Shown one piece after another: positions 44,180-52,596 of a stretch of 64,000 nucleotides of DNA (position 1 is the stretch's first letter; the number at the start of each line of letters is the position of its first letter). The position numbers were made by a program, and so were the translations under genes. Where the stretch lies: the NCBI GenBank assembly GCA_035945115.1, contig DASZAN010000201.1:62001-126000 (forward strand). Direction: 5' to 3'. The DNA is from DAHUYF01 sp035945115. Lineage in GTDB: Bacteria; Pseudomonadota; Alphaproteobacteria; ATCC43930; CGMCC-115725. The notes under the pieces are model-generated. The model was not told where the DNA came from. It ran no database searches and saw only the letters and a program-made list of their open reading frames with translations.

Positions 44180-45345
44180 TGGTCACTCCACAACTTGATG
44201 GAATCGGCAAAGGTGCCGGCCTGCTCGCGGATGGGCTGCATCTGCCCGGAATTCTCGGCATATTTGAAAGCGATGTACGGGATGCCGTGGGCGGCCAGCA
44301 CACTCTGCAGCATCGGCCGTTCGAGCAGTGCGGGATCACAGAAGCTGGGAGCGGCGAAAATCACCCCTTCCGCACCGGTCCGCTGCACGGCCTCGACGAG
44401 GTAGAGACCTTTCTTCTTCTGATCAGGTTCGTATTTTGCCGAGGTATTGCCGGAATCATGGAGGTAGGCGAGCGCCAGGCTTTGGATCGGGTCGCCCTCG
44501 ACCGGCACGTCCGATCGTTCCCAGCGATTCACCAGCATGAAATCGTCATCGACGATATAGCAGCCGGCAAGCTCAATCGATTTGATCAGATTGAGCGGCG
44601 GCTGCTCGCAGAAGGCCCCGGTAACGACGACGCGTGAATTGTCGCGCCGTGGCCGGTCCTCGGCAGCCGCGGCGGCGAGATATTCGACGAGCAGCCGATT
44701 GTGCTCCTCAACTGCGAGAATCATTCCGGCACGCATCAGCAGATAAAGTTCCGCCGACGGTGCCTTCCAGGGTTCACGGGCGCGGAAGGCGTAGACCTCG
44801 CGCACGAGACGACGGTTCTCGCTGTAGAGCGCGATCGAGGCGCGGATCGCCGCGTCGGAAATTTCACGTCCGCTCATTTCCGTCAGCATCTGGCGGAGTT
44901 CTTTGAGTTCGTTGATGTAGAACTCGCCGCCGATATCGTTGCGATAGTTCTGCGGCACGTCGAAGTAGCGGCTCCTCACCTTCGGGAACATGATCTTCCA
45001 CATGCCCGAGAGGTTGCGGATCACGTCGCAGATGCTGGGAAACAACATGCCGTCGACGAAGTCGAGCCGCCCCGTGACGCCAAGCTCTACGGTCGAGCGC
45101 GGAATGCGGCAGATGTAGCTTTGATAGTAGGCGTCGCCGTGGATGACCTCGAGCTGATCGCCGCCGCCGAGCACGCCTAACGGCAGCGCGCCTGCCGCGT
45201 GGATCAGCTCGCGGGGCACGTAGAACGGCATGTAACCAACCACCGTGCGGCCCGGCACAGCTGCTTTCCATTCCCGCGCATAGGTGAAATGGAGATCGTC
45301 GAACAAGCTCTGGCAGCGGGAAACGATGTCGCCGACGTCGGTCAT
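44176..45345 (-). CDS. bcrC: Benzoyl-CoA reductase subunit C (BcrC/BadD)
   Basis: 389 residues from ATG 45345; the frame continues upstream across dch only as a shadow. VVGYMPFYVPRELIHAAGALPLGVLGGGDQLEVIHGDAYYQSYICRIPRS, DGMLFPSICDVIRNLSGMW and GVIFAAPSFCDPALLERPML hold the conserved cysteines. Partner of BcrB in the substrate-binding module. Length matches BcrC/BadD. Confidence 0.94.
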   Translation of the reverse strand: MTDVGDIVSRCQSLFDDLHFTYAREWKAAVPGRTVVGYMPFYVPRELIHAAGALPLGVLGGGDQLEVIHGDAYYQSYICRIPRSTVELGVTGRLDFVDGMLFPSICDVIRNLSGMWKIMFPKVRSRYFDVPQNYRNDIGGEFYINELKELRQMLTEMSGREISDAAIRASIALYSENRRLVREVYAFRAREPWKAPSAELYLLMRAGMILAVEEHNRLLVEYLAAAAAEDRPRRDNSRVVVTGAFCEQPPLNLIKSIELAGCYIVDDDFMLVNRWERSDVPVEGDPIQSLALAYLHDSGNTSAKYEPDQKKKGLYLVEAVQRTGAEGVIFAAPSFCDPALLERPMLQSVLAAHGIPYIAFKYAENSGQMQPIREQAGTFADSIKLWSDQ

Positions 45346-45347
45346 GG

Positions 45348-46127
45348 CTAGCGGTGCTCCCATCTGGGCGACCGTTTGGCGAGGAAGGCTTCGAGCCCTT
45401 CCACCGCGTCGTGGGTCGCCATGAGCTCCTCGAGATAAAGCGTTTCGACACGAGCCAGTTTGTTGCGCACGCGCTCCACTAGGTCGCAGCGCGAGGCGCG
45501 CATGGCGTGGCGCACGGCCACCGCACTCTTGTCGGCAAGATTCTCGCGGAACCAGACAAGCGCCGCGCCTTCGGGATCGGCGGCGACCGCGGTGACGAGA
45601 CCGAGCGCTTGCGCCGCCGTCGCGTCGACACTGCGGCCGGAGAGCAGCAGCTCGTCCGCCTGCCCGCGGCCGATACGCTCCGGCAAAAGGCACGATGCGG
45701 CAGGCGCGATGACGCCGAGCTTGATCTCGGGCTGGCCGAGGCGGGCATCTGGCCCGGCGAAGAGCAGTGTCCCCGCCAGCGCCAACTCGAGGCCACCGCC
45801 GAGGCATTGACCACGCACCGCCGCCAGCACCGGTATTGGACTTGCCACGAGCTGCAGCAGCACGCCGTGCAAGCTCTTCAGCATCGCCGCGCAACGGTCG
45901 GGACGATGCTCCTCGACGCTGGCGCCGAAGCTGAAGTTCGGCCCGTCTGCATCGATCAGCACCCCGAGCAGGTCGGACCGAGCGAGATGCTCCGCGAGCG
46001 CGCGGTCGAGCGCCGCGATCATGGCGGCGTCGATCACGTTCGCCTTGGGCCGCGCCAGGCGCAAACGCAGCAGCGTGCCGCCCTCATCGAGCCAGACGCG
46101 CAGCGGGCTTGCAGCGGCAGCAATCAC
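45348..46127 (-). CDS. dch: Cyclohexa-1,5-diene-1-carbonyl-CoA hydratase
   Basis: 259 residues of the crotonase fold from GTG 46127, whose GTGA overlaps the oah stop and which has GGAGG six bases upstream. LLRLRLARPKANVIDAAMIAALDRAL, the oxyanion-hole FSFGASVEEH and VRGQCLGGGLELALAGTLLFAGPDARLGQPEIKLGVIAP are visible. It adds water to the dienoyl-CoA made by benzoyl-CoA reductase, giving 6-hydroxycyclohex-1-ene-1-carbonyl-CoA. The position between oah and bcrC is the Thauera/Magnetospirillum order. Confidence 0.9.
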   Translation of the reverse strand: MIAAAASPLRVWLDEGGTLLRLRLARPKANVIDAAMIAALDRALAEHLARSDLLGVLIDADGPNFSFGASVEEHRPDRCAAMLKSLHGVLLQLVASPIPVLAAVRGQCLGGGLELALAGTLLFAGPDARLGQPEIKLGVIAPAASCLLPERIGRGQADELLLSGRSVDATAAQALGLVTAVAADPEGAALVWFRENLADKSAVAVRHAMRASRCDLVERVRNKLARVETLYLEELMATHDAVEGLEAFLAKRSPRWEHR

Positions 46128-47272
46128 CGCACGCCTCCAGCCTTGGGGATGAGGCTCTCGATCAAATCTTCGCTCCACGGCGCGCCGCGCGCGAGCGACT
46201 GGCGGAGCACGATAAAGTCGATCTCGCGATGGTCCTTCGGCCCCTCGTTGAACGCACGGAAACCGGTGCGCGCCTCAGTCATCATGTTGAGCGCGAGCCA
46301 CGCGCGAGAGTTCTCCTTGTTGCGATTCCACGCATCGATCTTGGGCTTGCGCAGCTCTTCGAAGCTCTTGGTGAGGCATTCCGGGAAGGTGAGCAGCAGC
46401 TTGGTGCACAGCTGATCGACCTTCGCGTCGAGCAGCGAGAGATCGATCGTGCCGCGCGCGAGCAGGTTCTTGCCCTCGACGAGCGTCGCGCCGGTCTTGG
46501 GCTCGCCGTGCACGATGCGGCCGTATTCGTCGACATAGCGATCGGTCACGACCAGGGGGTTGGGTACGAACCTGCCGTCGACTTTGAGGGCGGGCGCGAT
46601 GTCGGAGATCAAGCCCAAGCGGTAGGCCTTGTGCGCCGACCAGTGCTCGCAAAGCGTGCCCGACTCAATTGCTCGTTCCATGCCGATCATGACGGGGAGG
46701 AAATCAGTCGCGCCGCCGATCGCGGCGGAACCGTGCTTCGGTCCGGCCTGGCCGAAGCGAGCGAGGTCCTGCGCGATCGAGAAGTCGCACGCCATGCCGA
46801 TCTCTTGCCCGCCGCCGATGCGCATGCCGTTGACGCGGCAGATCACCGGTTTGTCGCAACCGAGGATCGCCGAGACCATGTCGTTGAAGAGGCGCATGTA
46901 TTGCCGGTATTCCTGCGGATTGCCGGCGTAGTACTCCGCATACTCCTGGGTGTTGCCGCCGGTGCAGAAGGCCTTGTCACCGGCACCGGTGAAGACGACA
47001 GCAACAACGTCGCGCGCCGCGCTCGCCGCGCGGAACGCCATGATGGCGCCCTTAGCCATGTCGGTGGTGTAGGAATTGAATTGGCTTTGGTTGTCGAAGA
47101 CGATCCACGCATTGTAGAGGCCCGCCGCAATCGCGCCGTCGGGCGTTTTCGCCGGGCGCTTCTCGAAGCGGACACCGGGCGCCGAAAACTCGGGGACCAG
47201 GTTGTGGTCCTTGAGCGTCGCGGGTTGGCTTTTGGCGGCGATTGAGTGCGTCGAAGCGGCCATGGCGGTCAT
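46124..47272 (-). CDS. oah: 6-oxocyclohex-1-ene-1-carbonyl-CoA hydrolase
   Basis: 382-residue crotonase-superfamily ring hydrolase, longer than ordinary enoyl-CoA hydratases and close to Oah (377 residues in Thauera). Diagnostic stretches: KTPDGAIAAGLYNAWIVFDNQSQFNSYTTDMAKGAI, TGAGDKAFCTGGNTQEYAEYYAGNPQEYRQYMRLFNDMVSAI, GGGQEIGMACDFSIAQD, KHGSAAIGGATDFLP. It opens the ring to 3-hydroxypimelyl-CoA. ATG 47263 is an alternative start. Confidence 0.95.
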   Translation of the reverse strand: MTAMAASTHSIAAKSQPATLKDHNLVPEFSAPGVRFEKRPAKTPDGAIAAGLYNAWIVFDNQSQFNSYTTDMAKGAIMAFRAASAARDVVAVVFTGAGDKAFCTGGNTQEYAEYYAGNPQEYRQYMRLFNDMVSAILGCDKPVICRVNGMRIGGGQEIGMACDFSIAQDLARFGQAGPKHGSAAIGGATDFLPVMIGMERAIESGTLCEHWSAHKAYRLGLISDIAPALKVDGRFVPNPLVVTDRYVDEYGRIVHGEPKTGATLVEGKNLLARGTIDLSLLDAKVDQLCTKLLLTFPECLTKSFEELRKPKIDAWNRNKENSRAWLALNMMTEARTGFRAFNEGPKDHREIDFIVLRQSLARGAPWSEDLIESLIPKAGGVR

Positions 47273-47289
47273 CCTCTCTGTCTCTCACA

Positions 47290-48363
47290 TCAAGCGGCGG
47301 GAACGAGCACGACACGGCGCTTCAGCTCGTGCCGGTGCACTGCGCCAAAGACGGCATTGATCTCGTCGAGCGGACGTCGCTCGACGAAGGGCTTGATCTG
47401 CACCTTGCCCTCGAGAACCAGATCCAGCGCGGCCGGATAAAGCTCCGGTGGGCAGCCCCAGTTACCGATTGCGCGCGCGTCGAAGGCCATGAGGTTGGAA
47501 AGGCGCAGCTCGACCTTTTCGAGCGTGAAGCCAACGACTGAGAGCGTCGCACCATGGACGAGCAACCCATAGGCGCTGAGTTGGCCTGCAGCCGTGCCCG
47601 AACATTCGAAGATGAACCACTCGGTTTCGGGCAGTCGCCGCTCTTTGGCGAACGCCTGGATCGCGTTTTTGAGAGCGCGCCCGTCCATCTCGCGGGCATT
47701 GAGCGTGAACGAGGCGCCGCAGCGGGCGACGGCAGCCAGCTTCTCCGGATCCACGTCGATGGCGACCACGGTGGCACCAAACGCTTTCGCGATCTGGACG
47801 GCATACCCGCCGACGCCGCCCGCGCCGATGACGATCGCAAGCGAGCCAGGCCAGACCCCGGCGCGCTTCACCGCCTGATAGGGCGTCGTGAGCGCGTCGG
47901 CGACGACCGATACATCGGCGAGGTCGAGTCCGGCGGCCTCGAGCCGTGTCGCGTCGACAGCACATAGGCCGCGCGCGGGGACGACAATGTGACTGGCGAA
48001 GCCGCCTTGGATGTCGTTGCCGGGCATCTTCTGGCGGCGGCAGATGGTGCCGCGACCGCGCCGGCATAGCTCGCATTCGCCGCAGGGCAGCACCGCTGGG
48101 ACAATCACGCTTTTCCCGAGCCAGCCTTCGGCGCCGGCACCGGCGGCGACGACCCTGCCGCTCACCTCGTGCCCCAGGGCCAACGGCAGCTCGTGGTGGA
48201 GGCGAACGCCGTCATAGTAGTAGCCGAGATCGGTGTGGCAGACGCCGCAGCCCGCGACTTCGACGGCCACTTCGCCGGCAGTCAAAGGGAAAGGATCGAA
48301 CGCGGCACGCGTCAGCGGTGCATTGGCTGCGGTCATCATCCAGCGGTAGGCGGATGGCTGCAT
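47290..48363 (-). CDS. had: 6-hydroxycyclohex-1-ene-1-carbonyl-CoA dehydrogenase
   Basis: 357 residues, zinc-type medium-chain dehydrogenase. GCGVCHTDLGYYYDG and GHEVSGRVVAAG carry catalytic zinc ligands, PCGECELCRRGRGTIC the structural zinc, and VIGAGGVGGYAVQIAK the NAD-binding motif. YYYDGVRLHHELPLALGHE is typical for Had. It oxidises the hydroxyenoyl-CoA to the 6-oxo compound. Start ATG 48363, preceded by AAGGGAG; first gene of the eight-gene bcr operon. Confidence 0.9.
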   Translation of the reverse strand: MQPSAYRWMMTAANAPLTRAAFDPFPLTAGEVAVEVAGCGVCHTDLGYYYDGVRLHHELPLALGHEVSGRVVAAGAGAEGWLGKSVIVPAVLPCGECELCRRGRGTICRRQKMPGNDIQGGFASHIVVPARGLCAVDATRLEAAGLDLADVSVVADALTTPYQAVKRAGVWPGSLAIVIGAGGVGGYAVQIAKAFGATVVAIDVDPEKLAAVARCGASFTLNAREMDGRALKNAIQAFAKERRLPETEWFIFECSGTAAGQLSAYGLLVHGATLSVVGFTLEKVELRLSNLMAFDARAIGNWGCPPELYPAALDLVLEGKVQIKPFVERRPLDEINAVFGAVHRHELKRRVVLVPAA

Positions 48364-48413
48364 TCTTCTCACTCCCTTCTTCGGCGCCGTGGCGCTTCCC
48401 CGACTCGGAAATT

Positions 48414-48435
48414 GGTATTAGAGTACCAAAATACC
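48414..48435. promoter_or_regulatory. Palindromic operator between had and korA
   Basis: GGTATT-N10-AATACC is a perfect inverted repeat. It contains GTACCAAAATAC (48423-48434), the exact reverse complement of the element at 28810-28821. It lies 50 bp before had and 118 bp before korA, fit to act on both operons. Confidence 0.6.
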
Positions 48436-48485
48436 AGTTGAGCCACATTAATGAGCAAGCATGGGGCATTTTTCATGCATCTGGT

Positions 48486-48499
48486 TTGATCCAGATCAA
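48486..48499. promoter_or_regulatory. FNR/FixK box in the had-korA divergent region
   Basis: TTGATCCAGATCAA, exact TTGAT-N4-ATCAA match, centred about 59 bp before korA, the same distance as at 36619. GATAGT (48521-48526) sits where a -10 is expected for a start about 41 bp from the box centre. It may also serve the leftward bcr operon. Confidence 0.72.
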
Positions 48500-48551
48500 C
48501 GTCCATCGCGGTAGCACGTCGATAGTGAGAATTTGCCGGCGAGAGGAGACG

Positions 48552-50294
48552 ATGATGACAGCGGCGGCTCGGCAGCGGACCTTGCGCTCAGTCTCCATCG
48601 CCATGACCGGTAGCGGCGGCAGCGGTGTCATGACGGCCGGCAACATGCTGCTGGAAGCCGCGGCTCTAGGCGGATACTACGGCCTGATGAGCCGAACGAG
48701 CGGCCCGCAGATCCGCGGCGGCGAAGCGGCGGCGCTCATCCGCATCGCTGACGAGCCGATCGATGCTCACGATGACGGCTTCGACCTGTTGATCTCTCTC
48801 GATTGGGTCAATCTCGAGCGGTTTTCTGCCGAGATTCCGTTGCACGCCGAAAGCATCGTCATTGGCGATCCGGGTCAGGGCGAGGCGCCCGCTGCGATGG
48901 TCGGGAGTTTCACGAGGCGGTTGGCACTGCCGATGAAGGACCTCGCCAAGAAAATACCGGGAGGGCGGGCCAATATGATCGCGCTCGGGTATATCGCGAG
49001 CCTCACTGGCTTGCCCGAGGACGCGGTGAAAGAAGCCGTGCGCCGCACGCTCGGCGCTGAAAGCGACAGGCTGGTACCGAGCCTCGCGAGCGTCGAGGCT
49101 GGCCGCCTTGCGGCCGCCGGCGCGACTTGCCCACAGAGACTCCCAGCCCGTCTTACGCGCCGCGACGCGCGCTGGCTGATCACCGGAAACGAAGCGGCCG
49201 GTTATGGCGCGCTTAAGGCCGGCGTGCGCTTTGTCGCCGCCTATCCGATCACGCCGGCGACGGAGATGCTGGAGTGGATGTCGCCCGCCTTGAGCGAGCT
49301 CGGCGGCGCGCTGGTGCAGGCAGAGGACGAGTTGGCCTCGATCAACATGGCGATCGGTGCCTCTTATGGGGGAACGCCCTCGCTGACCGCGACATCCGGC
49401 CCTGGATTCTCGCTGATGACGGAATCCCTCGGCCTCGCCGTCGCCGCCGAGGTGCCAATCGTCGTTGTCGACGTCATGCGCAGCGGGCCCTCCACCGGCA
49501 TTCCCACCAAGTCCGAGCAGAGCGATCTCAACATCGCGCTTTATGGCGTTCATGGCGATGCACCGCATGTGGTCGTGGCGCCGAATTCGGTGGCAGACTG
49601 CCTGGCGACCACGGAATGGGCGGTCCACCTCGCGGAGGCGATGCAGGTCCCGGTCGTGGTGCTGTCCGACCAATCGATGGGACAGACGCGCATGGTCATC
49701 GAGCCGCCGCGCGACCGCGAGTTCGCCGGCGAGCGTATTGTTGCCGCCGCCAATGGCCAGGATTACCAACGCTATGCGTTGACGCCGTCCGGCATCTCGC
49801 CGATGGCGATCCCCGGGATGCCCGGCCTCATGTATACCGCCGATGGGCTCGAGCACAGCGAGCGCGGGACGCCCTCGAGCAAGGCGAGTGATCACCTGGC
49901 TCAACTCGAGAAGCGACAGCGCAAGCTCTGCTCGGTCGACTTCTCGCGGTACTGGGCCGACATCGAGGGCGATGGCGAGATCGCCGTCCTCACCTGGGGC
50001 TCGTGCAGCGGAGCCGCGCGCGAGGCGATCGCGCGCGCTCGCGCCGATGGCATCGCCGTGAAGCTGGTGTCGCTGCGGCTCCTGTCGCCGCCGCCACTTG
50101 ATCGCCTCGCCGCCGCGCTCGACAGCGTCGCGCGTTGCCTCGTCGTCGAGCAAACGCATTGCGGCCAGTTCTATCGGTATCTCCGCGCTGAGTATGCGCT
50201 CGAGGCCGAATTGCGTGCGATTCATCATCCGGGGCCACTGCCAATGCGACCTGGCGAGATCCACCGCGCGCTCGTCGAATGGAGCCGTGCATGA
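48552..50294 (+). CDS. korA: 2-oxoacid:ferredoxin oxidoreductase, fused gamma-alpha subunit (KorA)
   Basis: 580 residues. N-terminal gamma domain (about 10-190): VSIAMTGSGGSGVMTAGNMLLEAA, SRTSGPQIRGGEAAALIR. Alpha domain follows: GYGALKAGVRFVAAYPITPATEMLEWMSPALSELGGALVQAEDELASINMAIGASYGG. With KorB it oxidatively decarboxylates a 2-oxoacid to acyl-CoA and reduces ferredoxin. In Thauera a 2-oxoglutarate:ferredoxin oxidoreductase regenerates the ferredoxin used by benzoyl-CoA reductase (established knowledge). Phenylglyoxylate is an alternative substrate to consider here. ATG 48552 with GGAG. Confidence 0.88.
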   Translation: MMTAAARQRTLRSVSIAMTGSGGSGVMTAGNMLLEAAALGGYYGLMSRTSGPQIRGGEAAALIRIADEPIDAHDDGFDLLISLDWVNLERFSAEIPLHAESIVIGDPGQGEAPAAMVGSFTRRLALPMKDLAKKIPGGRANMIALGYIASLTGLPEDAVKEAVRRTLGAESDRLVPSLASVEAGRLAAAGATCPQRLPARLTRRDARWLITGNEAAGYGALKAGVRFVAAYPITPATEMLEWMSPALSELGGALVQAEDELASINMAIGASYGGTPSLTATSGPGFSLMTESLGLAVAAEVPIVVVDVMRSGPSTGIPTKSEQSDLNIALYGVHGDAPHVVVAPNSVADCLATTEWAVHLAEAMQVPVVVLSDQSMGQTRMVIEPPRDREFAGERIVAAANGQDYQRYALTPSGISPMAIPGMPGLMYTADGLEHSERGTPSSKASDHLAQLEKRQRKLCSVDFSRYWADIEGDGEIAVLTWGSCSGAAREAIARARADGIAVKLVSLRLLSPPPLDRLAAALDSVARCLVVEQTHCGQFYRYLRAEYALEAELRAIHHPGPLPMRPGEIHRALVEWSRA

Positions 50295-51124
50295 ATGCAC
50301 CAGCGGCGACCCTGCTCGCGGCGAAAGACTTCAAATCGGACGCCAAGCCAGTATGGTGCCCGGGCTGCGGTGACTACGGTGTGCTGACCTCGCTCGCGCG
50401 AGCGCTTGCCGATCTCGGCTGCCACCGTGAGAGCGTTGCGATCGTTTCAGGCATCGGCTGCTCTTCGCGGATGCCGGCCTATACGAATTGCTATGGCTTC
50501 CATGGTGTCCACGGGAGGGCATTGCCGGTCGCGACCGGACTCAAGATTTCGCGCCCCGATCTTACCGTGATCGCCGCGGGCGGTGATGGCGACGGCTACT
50601 CGATTGGCGGCAATCACTTTCTGCATGCCTGCCGGCGCAATGTCGACCTCACCTACATTGTCATGGACAACCATGTCTATGGCATGACGAAGGGACAATC
50701 GTCGCCGACGACCGAGCCCGATTGGGACAACGCCTTGACGCCGGGCGGCACAGGCTTGCGGCCCTTCCAACCGCTCGTCATTGCGCTGGCGTCCGGTGCC
50801 AATTTCGTCGCTCGCGCCTTCTCCGGGGATGTCATCGGTACGGCCGACATCATCGCCAAGGCAATCAAGTCGCCGGGATTTTCGTTTGTCGAAGTATTGA
50901 GCCCATGCATCACCTTCCGCCCGGAACAACGAAACTGGAAAGAGGTCACCCGTCCTTCGCCGGTACCGCCGACCGACGATCCAGCCCGGGCGGCGCGGCG
51001 TATCATGACCGATGATGGCTTCAACATAGGTGTGCTCTATGCAGGCAGCCGCAAGCCCTATCAGCCCGAAATCGGGAACGCGCGACGGCCGCTGCGCGAT
51101 CTGGCGCGGGAGTTCGCGCTATGA
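50291..51124 (+). CDS. korB: 2-oxoacid:ferredoxin oxidoreductase beta subunit (KorB)
   Basis: 277 residues. Cys23/Cys26 (WCPGCGDYGV) ligate a [4Fe-4S] cluster; the thiamine diphosphate motif is GDGDGYSIGGNHFLHACRRNVDLTYIVMDN, and VYGMTKGQSSPTT is the family's substrate loop. No separate ferredoxin domain, so it is the two-subunit KorAB type. Start ATG 50291 overlaps korA. Confidence 0.9.
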   Translation: MNAPAATLLAAKDFKSDAKPVWCPGCGDYGVLTSLARALADLGCHRESVAIVSGIGCSSRMPAYTNCYGFHGVHGRALPVATGLKISRPDLTVIAAGGDGDGYSIGGNHFLHACRRNVDLTYIVMDNHVYGMTKGQSSPTTEPDWDNALTPGGTGLRPFQPLVIALASGANFVARAFSGDVIGTADIIAKAIKSPGFSFVEVLSPCITFRPEQRNWKEVTRPSPVPPTDDPARAARRIMTDDGFNIGVLYAGSRKPYQPEIGNARRPLRDLAREFAL

Positions 51125-51666
51125 CGATGGCAGGCGGCGGCCACCCGACGCATACAGCCGTCATCGCCACCAGCGAAGACCTCCTCGCCCGCGCCTATGC
51201 CATGGAGGTCGAGGCGATGGAGCGTTATGACGAATTCGCGGCGCAAATGGAGATGCACAACAATCTCGATGTCGCCGCGGTCTTTCGCAAGCTTGCGGGT
51301 GCCGAGCGCAAGCATGCCGAAGCGATGGCGCACGACCTCGCCAAGCGCGGCGTTTCTGTCGCAGCGAGCGTGGCTTTGGCAGCGCCAGGCGCCGAGGGGC
51401 TTGAGACCGATCTCGGTGATGACCTCCATTATCTGATGACGCCCTATCACGCGCTCGAAATCGCGCTGCGCAACGAGCTGCGTGCGTTCGCCTTTTTCGA
51501 CGATCTTGCGCGCGGCCCTTTGCCTGACGACATCCGCCGCCTGGCGAGGGGGTACGCACAAGAGGAACAGCGTCATATCGATCTCGTGCGCGAGTGGCTC
51601 GCGCGCGTTGCCAAACCCGAGGAGGCTTGGGCCTATGATCCCGATGAGCCGCGCATGCCGGGATGA
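51121..51666 (+). CDS. Ferritin-like di-iron protein (rubrerythrin-type)
   Basis: 181 residues of a four-helix bundle: AYAMEVEAMERYDEFAAQM, FRKLAGAERKHAEAMA (ExxH), HALEIALRNELRAFAFFDDLA and YAQEEQRHIDLVREWL (ExxH). Such rubrerythrin-like proteins reduce peroxide or store iron in anaerobes; here it would protect KorAB and the reductases. The C-terminal rubredoxin domain is absent. Overlaps korB by 4 bp. Confidence 0.78.
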   Translation: MTMAGGGHPTHTAVIATSEDLLARAYAMEVEAMERYDEFAAQMEMHNNLDVAAVFRKLAGAERKHAEAMAHDLAKRGVSVAASVALAAPGAEGLETDLGDDLHYLMTPYHALEIALRNELRAFAFFDDLARGPLPDDIRRLARGYAQEEQRHIDLVREWLARVAKPEEAWAYDPDEPRMPG

Positions 51667-52082
51667 GCGGTGACATGAAGGTGTTGCTGCCGCAGGGCTG
51701 GAAGCCGCCGATCGGCTATGCCAATGGCATTGCAGCCGAGCCCGGACGCATCGTCTTTGTCGCGGGACAAGTCGGCTGGGACGCCGAGCAAACCTTCCAC
51801 TCGCCCGAGCTCGTGCCGCAATTCGAGCAGGCGCTCGAAAACGTCCTCGCCATTCTCGCCGAAGCCGGCGGGCGGCCCGAACATATCTGCCGCATCACCG
51901 CCTATTGCACGGACAAGCCGGCTTATCTCGCCGCGCGGGCCGAGCTTGGTCGCATCTGGCGGCGCCTGATGGGGCGACATTTCCCGGCGATGAGCATGAT
52001 TTTCGTTGCCGACCTCCTCGATCACCCCGGGAAGGTGGAACTTGAGGCGACGGCGGTCATCCCGATCACGGCGGGCGGTTGA
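51663..52082 (+). CDS. RidA (YjgF/YER057c) family protein
   Basis: 139 residues: GWKPPIGYANGIAAEPGRIVFVAGQVGWDAE, QFEQALENVLAILAEAGGRPEHICRITAYCTD, and MSMIFVADLLDHPGKVELEATAVIP. Hydrolytic RidA enzymes deaminate reactive enamines and imines, but the family also includes members in aromatic catabolic clusters with other tasks; the RidA catalytic Arg near the C-terminus is not obvious here (AVIP follows EATA). Stop codon overlaps the hcr FNR-like box. Confidence 0.85.
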   Translation: MSGDMKVLLPQGWKPPIGYANGIAAEPGRIVFVAGQVGWDAEQTFHSPELVPQFEQALENVLAILAEAGGRPEHICRITAYCTDKPAYLAARAELGRIWRRLMGRHFPAMSMIFVADLLDHPGKVELEATAVIPITAGG

Positions 52083-52119
52083 GCTGGATCAATGTCCGGA
52101 ACTGCCGCGGTCTTATGAT
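52079..52119 (+). promoter_or_regulatory. FNR/FixK-type box and -10 for the hcr operon
   Basis: TTGAGCTGGATCAA (52079-52092) has one mismatch to TTGAT-N4-ATCAA. A good -10, TATGAT, lies at 52114-52119, placing transcription at about 52127, practically at the hcrC ATG (52129). The message might be nearly leaderless, or translation may begin at ATG 52135. Confidence 0.62.
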
Positions 52120-52128
52120 TAGCCTGCC

Positions 52129-52596
52129 ATGGGCATGATCCTTTCCCTGGTGCTCAACGGCAGGGCGCGGACGGATCTCGTCTCGGACAATTTGCTCTTG
52201 GTCGAGTACCTCCGCGATCTCGCCGGCTTGACCGGGACGAAGCGGGGCTGCGACGGCGGCGAGTGCGGCGCCTGCACCGTGCTCGTCGAAGGTGAGCCAC
52301 GACATGCCTGCCTGACGCTCGCAGCGCGCTGCAGCGGACAGCATGTCGAGACGATCGAAGGGCTCGGAGCTCCCGGCCGACTGTCGCGGCTGCAGCGGGC
52401 GTTCCACGAAAAGCTGGGCACACAATGCGGCTTTTGCACCCCCGGCATGATCATGGCGGCGGAGGCACTCCTTCGGCGCATTCCCCGTCCCGACGACGCA
52501 CAGATTCGCGCAGCACTTTCCGGCAATCTCTGCCGCTGCACCGGGTACGTAAAAATCATTGAATCCGTGCAAGCCGCGGCGGGAGACATCGTATGA
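52129..52596 (+). CDS. hcrC: 4-hydroxybenzoyl-CoA reductase, [2Fe-2S] subunit (HcrC)
   Basis: 155 residues with two [2Fe-2S] motifs: GCDGGECGACTVLVEGEPRHACL (plant-ferredoxin type) and QCGFCTPGM plus NLCRCTGYVKI. Small subunit of xanthine-oxidase-family enzymes. With HcrA and HcrB it removes the 4-OH of 4-hydroxybenzoyl-CoA reductively, giving benzoyl-CoA. Overlaps hcrA by 4 bp. Confidence 0.9.
   Translation: MGMILSLVLNGRARTDLVSDNLLLVEYLRDLAGLTGTKRGCDGGECGACTVLVEGEPRHACLTLAARCSGQHVETIEGLGAPGRLSRLQRAFHEKLGTQCGFCTPGMIMAAEALLRRIPRPDDAQIRAALSGNLCRCTGYVKIIESVQAAAGDIV

Noticed and set aside
40692..45345. 2-hydroxyacyl-CoA dehydratase and activator instead of benzoyl-CoA reductase
   Set aside because: There are two different ASKHA subunits, BcrA has its specific insertion, and had, oah, dch and the ferredoxin surround the genes in the known bcr order.
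45346..45894. Upstream extension of bcrC across dch
   Set aside because: BcrC family length and the ATG at 45345 fit; the extension is an out-of-frame read of the hydratase.
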